Part shown: piece after piece, positions 1 through 11,899 of the stretch
How positions within the stretch are numbered: position 1 is the first letter of the stretch
How the letters are laid out: the number at the start of each line of letters is the position of its first letter
Source: Auanema rhodensis
Lineage: Eukaryota > Nematoda > Chromadorea > Rhabditida > Rhabditidae
Length of the DNA: 64,000 bases
Assembly (NCBI GenBank): GCA_964057225.1
Contig: OZ059897.1
Coordinates: 682,001-746,000 of the forward strand
Direction of reading: 5' to 3'
Position numbers and translations under genes: made by a program
The notes under the pieces: model-generated
Told to the model about the DNA's origin: nothing
The model's input: the letters and a program-made list of their open reading frames with translations, nothing else
Databases searched by the model: none

Positions 1-397
1 CAATGTAATTCAACGAAAAAATTAATTCTTCAGGGTGAAAATCGAGGATATAAGTGTGAACTTATATCAGTTCATATCTCGGTGCATTTTCAAGCTAGCG
101 CAAATCTGATAGTACAGATCGACGCAGCTTAAAAATCCGCATCGAATGCACTATACTACATTGAGAAACGCTTAATACAAAAATTAGTTATGATCGTTTG
201 AAAAATGATGCATTAGTGTATGTTGAGTTTCCATGTACACTCAAAATTGCTTCCAAAAACATTTTGACAAAAATTTTTTCGAAAAATTTCAAAATAATTT
301 AGCGAAAAGTAGATGTTTTTAGATTCCTTTTTTCGAGGCAAAAACGATGGACAATGTTATTCAACGAAAAAATTAATTCTTCAGGGTGAAAATCGAG

Positions 398-419
398 GAT
401 ATAAGTGTGAACTTATATC
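398..419. other. 9-bp perfect inverted repeat with 4-nt loop, present once per monomer
   Basis: GATATAAGT, loop GTGA, then ACTTATATC, where the second arm is the exact reverse complement of the first. These coordinates are the example in the reference monomer; the element recurs every 351 bp through the window. Frequent variants are a G in the left arm (GATATAGGT), which gives a G.T pair, and loop changes GTCA (block B) and GTAA (block E). True stem breaks are rare (near 27728 and 43513). It could form a hairpin in RNA or a small cruciform in DNA. Function is unknown. Confidence 0.85.
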
Positions 420-428
420 AGTTGATAT
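415..428. other. 6-bp inverted repeat overlapping the first dyad
   Basis: ATATCA, GT, TGATAT. It shares five bases (415-419) with the right arm of the 9-bp dyad, so the two foldings exclude each other. Block A monomers with TTCATATC lack this second dyad but keep the first. Confidence 0.7.
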
Positions 429-454
429 CTCGGTGCATTTTTCAGCTAGCGCAA

Positions 455-470
455 ATCTGATAACACAGAT
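455..470. other. 5-bp inverted repeat ATCTG/CAGAT with 6-nt loop
   Basis: The loop is either ATAACA or ATAGTA, and this two-base difference is one of the main diagnostic sites of the array. The arms are unchanged in nearly every copy I read. Confidence 0.65.
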
Positions 471-591
471 CGACGCAGCTTCAAAATCCGCATCGAATGC
501 ACTATACTACATTGAGAAACGCTTAATACCAAAATTAGTTATGATCGTTTGAAAAATGATGCATTAGTGTATGTTGAGTTTCCATGTACAC

Positions 592-618
592 TCAAAATTG
601 CTTCCAAAAACATTTTGA
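592..618. other. 7-bp inverted repeat TCAAAAT/ATTTTGA with 13-nt spacer
   Basis: This lies in the A/T-rich part of the monomer. The common block C variant CTCAACATTG breaks one pair of it. Confidence 0.6.
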
Positions 619-621
619 CAA

Positions 622-640
622 AAATTTTTTCGAAAAATTT
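622..640. other. TTTTTCGAAAAA palindrome within A/T tracts
   Basis: A 12-bp perfect palindrome (626-637) extends to AAAT6CGA5TTT with one extra T. The GTTTCCCG allele of block C destroys it while the flanking AAAAATTTC stays. Runs of A and T here may bend the DNA. Confidence 0.65.
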
Positions 641-3600
641 CAAAATAATTTAGCGAAAAATAGATGTTTTTAGATTCCTTTTTTCAAGGCAAAAACGATG
701 GACAATGTAATTCAACGAAAAAATTAATTCTTCAGGGTGAAAATCGAGGATATAAGTGTGAACTTATATCAGTTCATATCTCGGTGCATTTTCAAGCTAG
801 CGCAAATCTGATAGTACAGATCGACGCAGCTCAAAAATCCGCATCGAATGCACTATACTACATTGAGAAACGCTCAATACCAAAATTAGTTATGATCGTT
901 TGAAAAATGATGCATTAGTGTATGTTGAGTTTCCATATACACTCAAAATTGCTTCCAAAAACATTTTGACAAAAATTTTTTCGAAAAATTTCAAAATAAT
1001 TTAGCGAACAGTAGATGTTTTTAGATTCCTTTTTTCGAGGCAAAAACGATGGACAACGTTATTCAACGAAAAAATTAATTCTTCAGGGTGAAAATCGAGG
1101 ATATAAGTGTGAACTTATATCAGTTGATATCTCGGTGCATTTTTCAGCTAGCGCAAATCTGATAACACAGATCGACGCAGCTTAAAAATCCGCATCGAAT
1201 GCACTATACTACATTGAGAAACGCTTAATACCAAAGTTAGTTATGATCGTTTGAAAAATGATGCATTAGTGTATGTTGAGTTTCCATATACACTCAAAAT
1301 TGCTTCCAAAAACATTTTGACAAAAATTTTTTCGAAAAATTTCAAAATAATTTAGCGAACAGTAGATGTTTTTAGATTCCTTTTTTCGAGGCAAAAACGA
1401 TGGACAACGTTATTCAACGAAAAAATTAATTCTTCAGGGTGAAAATCGAGGATATAAGTGTGAACTTATATCAGTTGATATCTCGGTGCATTTTTCAGCT
1501 AGCGCAAATCTGATAACACAGATCGACGCAGCTTAAAAATCCGCATCGAATGCACTATACTACATTGAGAAACGCTTAATACCAAAATTAGTTATGATCG
1601 TTTGAAAAATGATGCATTAGTGTATGTTGAGTTTCCATGTACACTCAAAATTGCTTCCAAAAACATTTTGACAAAAATTTTTTCGAAAAATTTCAAAATA
1701 ATTTAGCGAAAAGTAGATGTTTTTAGATTCCTTTTTTCAAGGCAAAAACGATGGACAATGTAATTCAACGAAAAAATTAATTCTTCAGGGTGAAAATCGA
1801 GGATATAAGTGTGAACTTATATCAGTTCATATCTCGGTGCATTTTCAAGCTAGCGTAAATCTGATAACACAGATCGACGCAGCTTCAAAATCCGCATCGA
1901 ATGCACTATACTACATTGAGAAACGCTCAATACCAAAATTAGTTATGATCGTTTGAAAAATGATGCATTAGTGTATGTTGAGTTTCCATGTACACTCAAA
2001 ATTGCTTCCAAAAACATTTTGACAAAAATTTTTTCGAAAAATTTCAAAATAATTTAGCGAAAAGTAGATGTTTTTAGATTCCTTTTTTCAAGGCAAAAAC
2101 GATGGACAATGTAATTCAACGAAAAAATTAATTCTTCAGGGTGAAAATCGAGGATATAAGTGTGAACTTATATCAGTTGATATCTCGGTGCATTTTTCAG
2201 CTAGCACAAATCTGATAACACAGATCGACGCAGCTTAAAAATCCGCATAGAATGCACTATACTACATTGAGAAACGCTTAATACCAAAATTAGTTATGAT
2301 CGTTTGAAAAATGATGCATTAGTGTATGTTGAGTTTCCATGTACACTCAAAATTGCTTCCAAAAACATTTTGACAAAAATTTTTTCGAAAAATTTCAAAA
2401 TAATTTAGCGAAAAGTAGATGTTTTTAGATTCCTTTTTTCGAGGCAAAAACGATGGACAATGTTATTCAACGAAAAAATTAATTCTTCAGGGTGAAAATC
2501 GAGGATATAAGTGTGAACTTATATCAGTTGATATCTCGGTGCATTTTTCAGCTAGCGCAAATCTGATAACACAGATCGACGCAGCTTCAAAATCCGCATC
2601 GAATGCACTATACTACATTGAGAAACGCTTAATACCAAAATTAGTTATGATCGTTTGAAAAATGATGCATTAGTGTATGTTGAGTTTCCATGTACACTCA
2701 AAATTGCTTCCAAAAACATTTTGACAAAAATTTTTTCGAAAAATTTCAAAATAATTTAGCGAAAAGTAGATGTTTTTAGATTCCTTTTTTCGAGGCAAAA
2801 ACGATGGACAATGTTATTCAACGAAAAAATTAATTCTTCAGGGTGAAAATCGAGGATATAAGTGTGAACTTATATCAGTTGATATCTCGGTGCATTTTTC
2901 AGCTAGCGCAAATCTGATAACACAGATCGACGCAGCTTCAAAATCCGCATCGAATGCACTATACTACATTGAGAAACGCTTAATACCAAAATTAGTTATG
3001 ATCGTTTGAAAAATGATGCATTAGTGTATGTTGAGTTTCCATATACACTCAAAATTGCTTCCAAAAACATTTTGACAAAAATTTTTTCGAAAAATTTCAA
3101 AATAATTTAGCGAACAGTAGATGTTTTTAGATTCCTTTTTTCGAGGCAAAAACGATGGACAACGTTATTCAACGAAAAAATTAATTCTTCAGGGTGAAAA
3201 TCGAGGATATAAGTGTGAACTTATATCAGTTGATATCTCGGTGCATTTTTCAGCTAGCGCAAATCTGATAACACAGATCGACGCAGCTTAAAAATCCGCA
3301 TCGAATGCACTATACTACATTGAGAAACGCTTAATACCAAAATTAGTTATGATCGTTTGAAAAATGATGCATTAGTGTATGTTGAGTTTCCATGTACACT
3401 CAAAATTGCTTCCAAAAACATTTTGACAAAAATTTTTTCGAAAAATTTCAAAATAATTTAGCGAAAAATAGATGTTTTTAGATTCCTTTTTTCAAGGCAA
3501 AAACGATGGACAATGTAATTCAACGAAAAAATTAATTCTTCAGGGTGAAAATCGAGGATATAAGTGTGAACTTATATCAGTTCATATCTCGGTGCATTTT

Positions 3601-4447
3601 CAAGCTAGCGCAAATCTGATAGTACAGATCGACGCAGCTTAAAAATCCGCATCGAATGCACTATACTACATTGAGAAACGCTTAATACAAAAATTAGTTA
3701 TGATCGTTTGAAAAATGATGCATTAGTGTATGTTGAGTTTCCATGTACACTCAAAATTGCTTCCAAAAACATTTTGACAAAAATTTTTTCGAAAAATTTC
3801 AAAATAATTTAGCGAAAAGTAGATGTTTTTAGATTCCTTTTTTCAAGGCAAAAACGATGGACAATGTAATTCAACGAAAAAATTAATTCTTCAGGGTGAA
3901 AATCGAGGATATAAGTGTGAACTTATATCAGTTGATATCTCGGTGCATTTTTCAGCTAGCACAAATCTGATAACACAGATCGACGCAGCTTAAAAATCCG
4001 CATCGAATGCACTATACTACATTGAGAAACGCTTAATACCAAAATTAGTTATGATCGTTTGAAAAATGATGCATTAGTGTATGTTGAGTTTCCATGTACA
4101 CTCAAAATTGCTTCCAAAAACATTTTGACAAAAATTTTTTCGAAAAATTTCAAAATAATTTAGCGAAAAGTAGATGTTTTTAGATTCCTTTTTTCGAGGC
4201 AAAAACGATGGACAATGTTATTCAACGAAAAAATTAATTCTTCAGGGTGAAAATCGAGGATATAAGTGTGAACTTATATCAGTTGATATCTCGGTGCATT
4301 TTTCAGCTAGCGCAAATCTGATAACACAGATCGACGCAGCTTCAAAATCCGCATCGAATGCACTATACTACATTGAGAAACGCTTAATACCAAAATTAGT
4401 TATGATCGTTTGAAAAATGATGCATTAGTGTATGTTGAGTTTCCATA

Positions 4448-7400
4448 TACACTCAAAATTGCTTCCAAAAACATTTTGACAAAAATTTTTTCGAAAAATT
4501 TCAAAATAATTTAGCGAACAGTAGATGTTTTTAGATTCCTTTTTTCGAGGCAAAAACGATGGACAACGTTATTCAACGAAAAAATTAATTCTTCAGGGTG
4601 AAAATCGAGGATATAAGTGTGAACTTATATCAGTTGATATCTCGGTGCATTTTTCAGCTAGCGCAAATCTGATAACACAGATCGACGCAGCTTAAAAATC
4701 CGCATCGAATGCACTATACTACATTGAGAAACGCTTAATACCAAAATTAGTTATGATCGTTTGAAAAATGATGCATTAGTGTATGTTGAGTTTCCATGTA
4801 CACTCAAAATTGCTTCCAAAAACATTTTGACAAAAATTTTTTCGAAAAATTTCAAAATAATTTAGCGAAAAGTAGATGTTTTTAGATTCCTTTTTTCAAG
4901 GCAAAAACGATGGACAATGTAATTCAACGAAAAAATTAATTCTTCAGGGTGAAAATCGAGGATATAAGTGTGAACTTATATCAGTTCATATCTCGGTGCA
5001 TTTTCAAGCTAGCGTAAATCTGATAGTACAGATCGACGCAGCTTAAAAATCCGCATCGAATGCACTATACTACATTGAGAAACGCTTAATACAAAAATTA
5101 GTTATGATTGTTTGAAAAATGATGCAATAGTGTATGTTGAGTTTCCATGTACACTCAAAATTGCTTCCAAAAACATTTTGACAAAAATGTTTTCGAAAAA
5201 TTTCAAAATAATTTAGCGAAAAGTAGATGTTTTTAGATTCCTTTTTTCGAGGCAAAAACGATGGACAATGTTATTCAACGAAAAAATTAATTCTTCAGGG
5301 TGAAAATCGAGGATATAAGTGTGAACTTATATCAGTTGATATCTCGGTGCATTTTTCAGCTAGCGCAAATCTGATAACACAGATCGACGCAGCTTAAAAA
5401 TCCGCATCGAATGCACTATACTACATTGAGAAACGCTTAATACCAAAATTAGTTATGATCGTTTGAAAAATGATGCATTAGTGTATGTTGAGTTTCCATG
5501 TACACTCAAAATTGCTTCCAAAAACATTTTGACAAAAATTTTTTCGAAAAATTTCAAAATAATTTAGCGAAAAATAGATGTTTTTAGATTCCTTTTTTCA
5601 AGGCAAAAACGATGGACAATGTAATTCAACGAAAAAATTAATTCTTCAGGGTGAAAATCGAGGATATAAGTGTGAACTTATATCAGTTCATATCTCGGTG
5701 CATTTTCAAGCTAGCGCAAATCTGATAGTACAGATCGACGCAGCTTAAAAATCCGCATCGAATGCACTATACTACATTGAGAAACGCTTAATACAAAAAT
5801 TAGTTATGATCGTTTGAAAAATGATGCATTAGTGTATGTTGAGTTTCCATGTACACTCAAAATTGCTTCCAAAAACATTTTGACAAAAATTTTTTCGAAA
5901 AATTTCAAAATAATTTAGCGAAAAGTAGATGTTTTTAGATTCCTTTTTTCGAGGCAAAAACGATGGACAATGTTATTCAACGAAAAAATTAATTCTTCAG
6001 GGTGAAAATCGAGGATATAAGTGTGAACTTATATCAGTTGATATCTCGGTGCATTTTTCAGCTAGCGCAAATCTGATAACACAGATCGACGCAGCTTCAA
6101 AATCCGCATCGAATGCACTATACTACATTGAGAAACGCTTAATACCAAAATTAGTTATGATCGTTTGAAAAATGATGCATTAGTGTATGTTGAGTTTCCA
6201 TGTACACTCAAAATTGCTTCCAAAAACATTTTGACAAAAATTTTTTCGAAAAATTTCAAAATAATTTAGCGAAAAATAGATGTTTTTAGATTCCTTTTTT
6301 CAAGGCAAAAACGATGGACAATGTAATTCAACGAAAAAATTAATTCTTCAGGGTGAAAATCGAGGATATAAGTGTGAACTTATATCAGTTCATATCTCGG
6401 TGCATTTTCAAGCTAGCGCAAATCTGATAGTACAGATCGACGCAGCTCAAAAATCCGCATCGAATGCACTATACTACATTGAGAAACGCTCAATACCAAA
6501 ATTAGTTATGATCGTTTGAAAAATGATGCATTAGTGTATGTTGAGTTTCCATATACACTCAAAATTGCTTCCAAAAACATTTTGACAAAAATTTTTTCGA
6601 AAAATTTCAAAATAATTTAGCGAACAGTAGATGTTTTTAGATTCCTTTTTTCGAGGCAAAAACGATGGACAACGTTATTCAACGAAAAAATTAATTCTTC
6701 AGGGTGAAAATCGAGGATATAAGTGTGAACTTATATCAGTTGATATCTCGGTGCATTTTTCAGCTAGCGCAAATCTGATAACACAGATCGACGCAGCTTA
6801 AAAATCCGCATCGAATGCACTATACTACATTGAGAAACGCTTAATACCAAAGTTAGTTATGATCGTTTGAAAAATGATGCATTAGTGTATGTTGAGTTTC
6901 CATATACACTCAAAATTGCTTCCAAAAACATTTTGACAAAAATTTTTTCGAAAAATTTCAAAATAATTTAGCGAACAGTAGATGTTTTTAGATTCCTTTT
7001 TTCGAGGCAAAAACGATGGACAACGTTATTCAACGAAAAAATTAATTCTTCAGGGTGAAAATCGAGGATATAAGTGTGAACTTATATCAGTTGATATCTC
7101 GGTGCATTTTTCAGCTAGCGCAAATCTGATAACACAGATCGACGCAGCTTAAAAATCCGCATCGAATGCACTATACTACATTGAGAAACGCTTAATACCA
7201 AAATTAGTTATGATCGTTTGAAAAATGATGCATTAGTGTATGTTGAGTTTCCATGTACACTCAAAATTGCTTCCAAAAACATTTTGACAAAAATTTTTTC
7301 GAAAAATTTCAAAATAATTTAGCGAACAGTAGATGTTTTTAGATTCCTTTTTTCGAGGCAAAAACGATGGACAACGTTATTCAACGAAAAAATTAATTCT

Positions 7401-8885
7401 TCAGGGTGAAAATCGAGGATATAAGTGTGAACTTATATCAGTTGATATCTCGGTGCATTTTTCAGCTAGCGCAAATCTGATAACACAGATCGACGCAGCT
7501 TAAAAATCCGCATCGAATGCACTATACTACATTGAGAAACGCTTAATACCAAAATTAGTTATGATCGTTTGAAAAATGATGCATTAGTGTATGTTGAGTT
7601 TCCATGTACACTCAAAATTGCTTCCAAAAACATTTTGACAAAAATTTTTTCGAAAAATTTCAAAATAATTTAGCGAAAAGTAGATGTTTTTAGATTCCTT
7701 TTTTCAAGGCAAAAACGATGGACAATGTAATTCAACGAAAAAATTAATTCTTCAGGGTGAAAATCGAGGATATAAGTGTGAACTTATATCAGTTCATATC
7801 TCGGTGCATTTTCAAGCTAGCGTAAATCTGATAGTACAGATCGACGCAGCTTAAAAATCCGCATCGAATGCACTATACTACATTGAGAAACGCTTAATAC
7901 AAAAATTAGTTATGATTGTTTGAAAAATGATGCAATAGTGTATGTTGAGTTTCCATGTACACTCAAAATTGCTTCCAAAAACATTTTGACAAAAATGTTT
8001 TCGAAAAATTTCAAAATAATTTAGCGAAAAGTAGATGTTTTTAGATTCCTTTTTTCGAGGCAAAAACGATGGACAATGTTATTCAACGAAAAAATTAATT
8101 CTTCAGGGTGAAAATCGAGGATATAAGTGTGAACTTATATCAGTTGATATCTCGGTGCATTTTTCAGCTAGCGCAAATCTGATAACACAGATCGACGCAG
8201 CTTAAAAATCCGCATCGAATGCACTATACTACATTGAGAAACGCTTAATACCAAAATTAGTTATGATCGTTTGAAAAATGATGCATTAGTGTATGTTGAG
8301 TTTCCATGTACACTCAAAATTGCTTCCAAAAACATTTTGACAAAAATTTTTTCGAAAAATTTCAAAATAATTTAGCGAAAAATAGATGTTTTTAGATTCC
8401 TTTTTTCAAGGCAAAAACGATGGACAATGTAATTCAACGAAAAAATTAATTCTTCAGGGTGAAAATCGAGGATATAAGTGTGAACTTATATCAGTTCATA
8501 TCTCGGTGCATTTTCAAGCTAGCGCAAATCTGATAGTACAGATCGACGCAGCTTAAAAATCCGCATCGAATGCACTATACTACATTGAGAAACGCTTAAT
8601 ACAAAAATTAGTTATGATCGTTTGAAAAATGATGCATTAGTGTATGTTGAGTTTCCATGTACACTCAAAATTGCTTCCAAAAACATTTTGACAAAAATTT
8701 TTTCGAAAAATTTCAAAATAATTTAGCGAAAAGTAGATGTTTTTAGATTCCTTTTTTCGAGGCAAAAACGATGGACAATGTTATTCAACGAAAAAATTAA
8801 TTCTTCAGGGTGAAAATCGAGGATATAAGTGTGAACTTATATCAGTTGATATCTCGGTGCATTTTTCAGCTAGCGCAAATCTGAT
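4448..8885 (+). repeat. 8-monomer duplication, block A (4448-6077 equals 7256-8885)
   Basis: The offset is 2808 bp (8 x 351). Shared markers include an AGCGTAAATC monomer, the rare CAAAAATGTTTTCG variant (near 5187 and 7995), GATTGTTT with GCAATAG, and the AAAATAG junction. The left limit is at 4447 (A of CCATATAC) versus 7255 (G). The right limit is where ATAACAC at about 6078 faces ATAGTAC at about 8886. The second copy is cut off by the start of block B. Confidence 0.85.
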
Positions 8886-9085
8886 AGTACAGATCGACGC
8901 AGCTTAAAAATCCGCATCGAATGCACTATACTACATTGAGAAACGCTTAATACAAAAATTAGTTATGATCGTTTGAAAAATGATGCATTAGTGTATGTTG
9001 AGTTTCCATGTACACTCAAAATTGCTTCCAAAAACATTTTGACAAAAATTTTTTCGAAAAATTTCAAAATAATTTAGCGAAAAGT

Positions 9086-9092
9086 AGATTTT
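9086..9092 (+). other. 1-bp deletion in monomer (AGATTTTTTAG for AGATGTTTTTAG)
   Basis: The G after AGAT is missing, so this unit is 350 bp and the phase of all following landmarks moves by one. The same deletion recurs at 11895, exactly one 8-monomer period later, so it marks common descent of the two copies. Confidence 0.9.
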
Positions 9093-11892
9093 TTAGATTC
9101 CTTTTTTCGAGGCAAAAACGATGGACAATGTTATTCAACGAAAAAATTAATTCTTCAGGGTGAAAATCGAGGATATAAGTGTGAACTTATATCAGTTGAT
9201 ATCTCGGTGCATTTTTCAGCTAGCGCAAATCTGATAGTACAGATCGACGCAGCTTAAAAATCCGCATCGAATGCACTATACTACATTGAGAAACGCTAAA
9301 TACAAAAATAAGTTATGATCGTTTGAAAAATGATGCATTAGTGTATGTTGAGTTTCCATGTACACTCAAAATTGCTTCCAAAAACATTTTGACAAAAATT
9401 TTTTCGAAAAATTTCAAAATAATTTAGCGAAAAGTAGATGTTTTTAGCTTCCTTTTTTCGAGGCAAAAACGATGGACAATGTTATTCAACGAAAAAATTA
9501 ATTCTTCAGGGTGAAAATCGAGGATATAAGTGTCAACTTATATCAGTTGATATCTCGGTGCATTTTCAAGCTAGCGCAAATCTGATAGTACAGATCGACG
9601 CAACTTAAAATTCCGCATCGAATGCACTATACTACATTGAGAAACGCTTAATACAAAAATAAGTTATGATCGTTTGTAAAATGATGCATTAGTGTATGTT
9701 GAGTTTCCATGTACACTCAAAATTGCTTCCAAAAACATTTTGACAAAAATTTTTTCGAAAAATTTCAAAATAATTTAGCAAAAAGTAGATGTTTTTAGAT
9801 TCTTTTTTTCAAGGCAAAAACGATGGACAATGTAATTCAACGAAAAAATTAATTCTTCAGGGTGAAAATCGAGGATATAAGTGTGAACTTATATCAGTTG
9901 ATATCTCGGTGCATTTTTAAGCTAGCGGAAATCTGATAACACAGATCGACGCAGCTTAAAAGTCCGCATCGAATGCACTATACTACATTGAGAAACGCTT
10001 AATACAAAAATTAGTTATGATCGTTTGAAAAATGATGCATTAGTGTATGTTGAGTTTCCATGTACACTCAAAATTGCTTCCAAAAACATTTTGACAAAAA
10101 TTTTTTCGAAAAATTTCAAAATAATTTAGCGAAAAGTAGGTGTTTTTAGATTCCTTTTTTCAAGGCAAAAACGATGGACAATGTAATTCAACGAAAAAAT
10201 TAATTCTTCAGGGTGAAAATCGAGGATATAAGTGTGAACTTATATCAGTTGATATCTCGGTGCATTTTTAAGCTAGCGGAAATCTGATAACACAGATCGA
10301 CGCAGCTTAAAAGTCCGCATCGAATGCACTATACTACATTGAGAAACGCTTAATACAAAAATTAGTTATGATCGTTTGAAAAATGATGCATTAGTGTATG
10401 TTGAGTTTCCATGTACACTCAAAATTGCTTCCAAAAACATTTTGACAAAAATTTTTTCGAAAAATTTCAAAATAATTTAGCGAAAAGTAGATGTTTTTAG
10501 ATTCCTTTTTTCGAGGCAAAAACGATGGACAATGTTATTCAACGAAAAAATTAATTCTTCAGGGTGAAAATCGAGGATATAAGTGTGAACTTATATCAGT
10601 TGATATCTCGGTGCATTTTTCAGCTAGCGCAAATCTGATAGTACAGATCGACGCAGCTTAAAAATCCGCATCGAATGCACTATACTACATTGAGAAACGC
10701 TAAATACAAAAATAAGTTATGATCGTTTGAAAAATGATGCATTAGTGTATGTTGAGTTTCCATGTACACTCAAAATTGCTTCCAAAAACATTTTGACAAA
10801 AATTTTTTCGAAAAATTTCAAAATAATTTAGCGAAAAGTAGATGTTTTTAGCTTCCTTTTTTCGAGGCAAAAACGATGGACAATGTTATTCAACGAAAAA
10901 ATTAATTCTTCAGGGTGAAAATCGAGGATATAAGTGTGAACTTATATCAGTTGATATCTCGGTGCATTTTTAAGCTAGCGGAAATCTGATAACACAGATC
11001 GACGCAGCTTAAAAGTCCGCATCGAATGCACTATACTACATTGAGAAACGCTTAATACAAAAATTAGTTATGATCGTTTGAAAAATGATGCATTAGTGTA
11101 TGTTGAGTTTCCATGTACACTCAAAATTGCTTCCAAAAACATTTTGACAAAAATTTTTTCGAAAAATTTCAAAATAATTTAGCGAAAAGTAGATGTTTTT
11201 AGATTCCTTTTTTTGAGGCAAAAACGATGGACAATGTTATTCAACGAAAAAATTAATTCTTCAGGGTGAAAATCGAGGATATAAGTGTCAACTTATATCA
11301 GTTGATATCTCGGTGCATTTTCAAGCTAGCGCAAATCTGATAGTACAGATCGACGCAGCTTAAAAATCCGCATCGAATGCACTATACTACATTGAGAAAC
11401 GCTTAATACAAAAATAAGTTATGATCGTTTGTAAAATGATGCATTAGTGTATGTTGAGTTTCCATGTACACTCAAAATTGCTTCCAAAAACATTTTGACA
11501 AAAATTTTTTCGAAAAATTTCAAAATAATTTAGCAAAAAGTAGATGTTTTTAGATTCTTTTTTTCAAGGCAAAAACGATGGACAATGTAATTCAACGAAA
11601 AAATTAATTCTTCAGGGTGAAAATCGAGGATATAAGTGTGAACTTATATCAGTTGATATCTCGGTGCATTTTTAAGCTAGCGGAAATCTGATAACACAGA
11701 TCGACGCAGCTTAAAAGTCCGCATCGAATGCACTATACTACATTGAGAAACGCTTAATACAAAAATTAGTTATGATCGTTTGAAAAATGATGCATTAGTG
11801 TATGTTGAGTTTCCATGTACACTCAAAATTGCTTCCAAAAACATTTTGACAAAAATTTTTTCGAAAAATTTCAAAATAATTTAGCGAAAAGT

Positions 11893-11899
11893 AGATTTT
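11893..11899 (+). other. 1-bp deletion in monomer, second copy
   Basis: Same missing G as at about 9089, inside the second copy of the 2807-bp duplicated unit. Copying by duplication explains it better than an independent event. Confidence 0.9.

Larger units (their letters stand above)
313..663 (+). repeat. Reference monomer used for describing the unit
   Basis: One full 351-bp unit, with the boundary set arbitrarily at the ATGTTTTTAG landmark. In order it holds a T-rich start, a purine-rich GGCAAAAACGATGG segment, an A6 tract, a dyad cluster (398-428), the NheI-like GCTAGC site, a small dyad (455-470), a TAA/TCA/CAA polymorphic triplet near 481, the GAATGCACTATACTACATTG segment, and then an A/T-rich second half with two more dyads (592-618 and 622-640). 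The length is about twice a typical nucleosome repeat. I see no clear internal two-half duplication. Confidence 0.9.
1..1710 (+). repeat. 16-monomer-offset duplicate of 5617-7326
   Basis: Positions 1-1710 correspond to 5617-7326 at an offset of 5616 bp (16 x 351). They carry the same ordered series of variants: a TGTAATT/AGTA monomer, a TTCAAAATCC monomer, a CTCAAAAATCC monomer, then two ACAACGTT monomers including the private CCAAAGTTAG (near 1232 and 6848). Identity is broken at 1711 (A) versus 7327 (C). The left end lies outside the window, so the true duplicate is longer. Confidence 0.85.
1..8885 (+). repeat. Array block A: subfamily with TAATACC, TGTAATT and CATATAC variants
   Basis: About 25 monomers. 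They are marked by CGCTTAATACC or CGCTCAATACC (elsewhere mostly TAATACA), by ACAATGTAATTC paired with TTCATATCTCG, by ACAACGTTATT, and by CCATATACAC at about 935, 1286, 3046, 4447, 6552 and 6903, which I did not see outside this block. AATTTAGCGAACAG and AATTTAGCGAAAAATAG junctions also recur. Open frames of 79 codons occur here where the TAA near the GCAGCT site is changed. The 3' limit is where the duplicated segment stops matching, at 8885/6077. Confidence 0.8.

Noticed and set aside
332-346. CENP-B-box-like string (TTCG, four bases, A) in TTCGAGGCAAAAACG
   Set aside because: Only the first half of the box fits. The CGGG half reads AACG. About 6 of 9 core bases agree, which is weak in such sequence, and copies with TTCAAGGC lose even that.
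398-440. Rho-independent terminator
   Set aside because: The 9-bp stem is A/T-rich, has no following T run, and the context is a eukaryotic-type satellite rather than the end of a gene.
313-552. ATG-started 79-codon frames (also at 664, 1717, 2419, 2770, 4174, 5929 and 6280) as a gene family
   Set aside because: They occur only in block A copies where one TAA is mutated. Most monomers carry the stop, there is no recognisable domain, and composition is the same as in the non-open copies. A stop-free stretch in a repeated unit is repeated with it.
5070-5255. 61-codon minus-strand frames starting at TTG, recurring through the array
   Set aside because: There is no ATG start, they exist only in the GCAATAG subtype (where the other allele creates a stop), and they lie opposite low-complexity A/T tracts.
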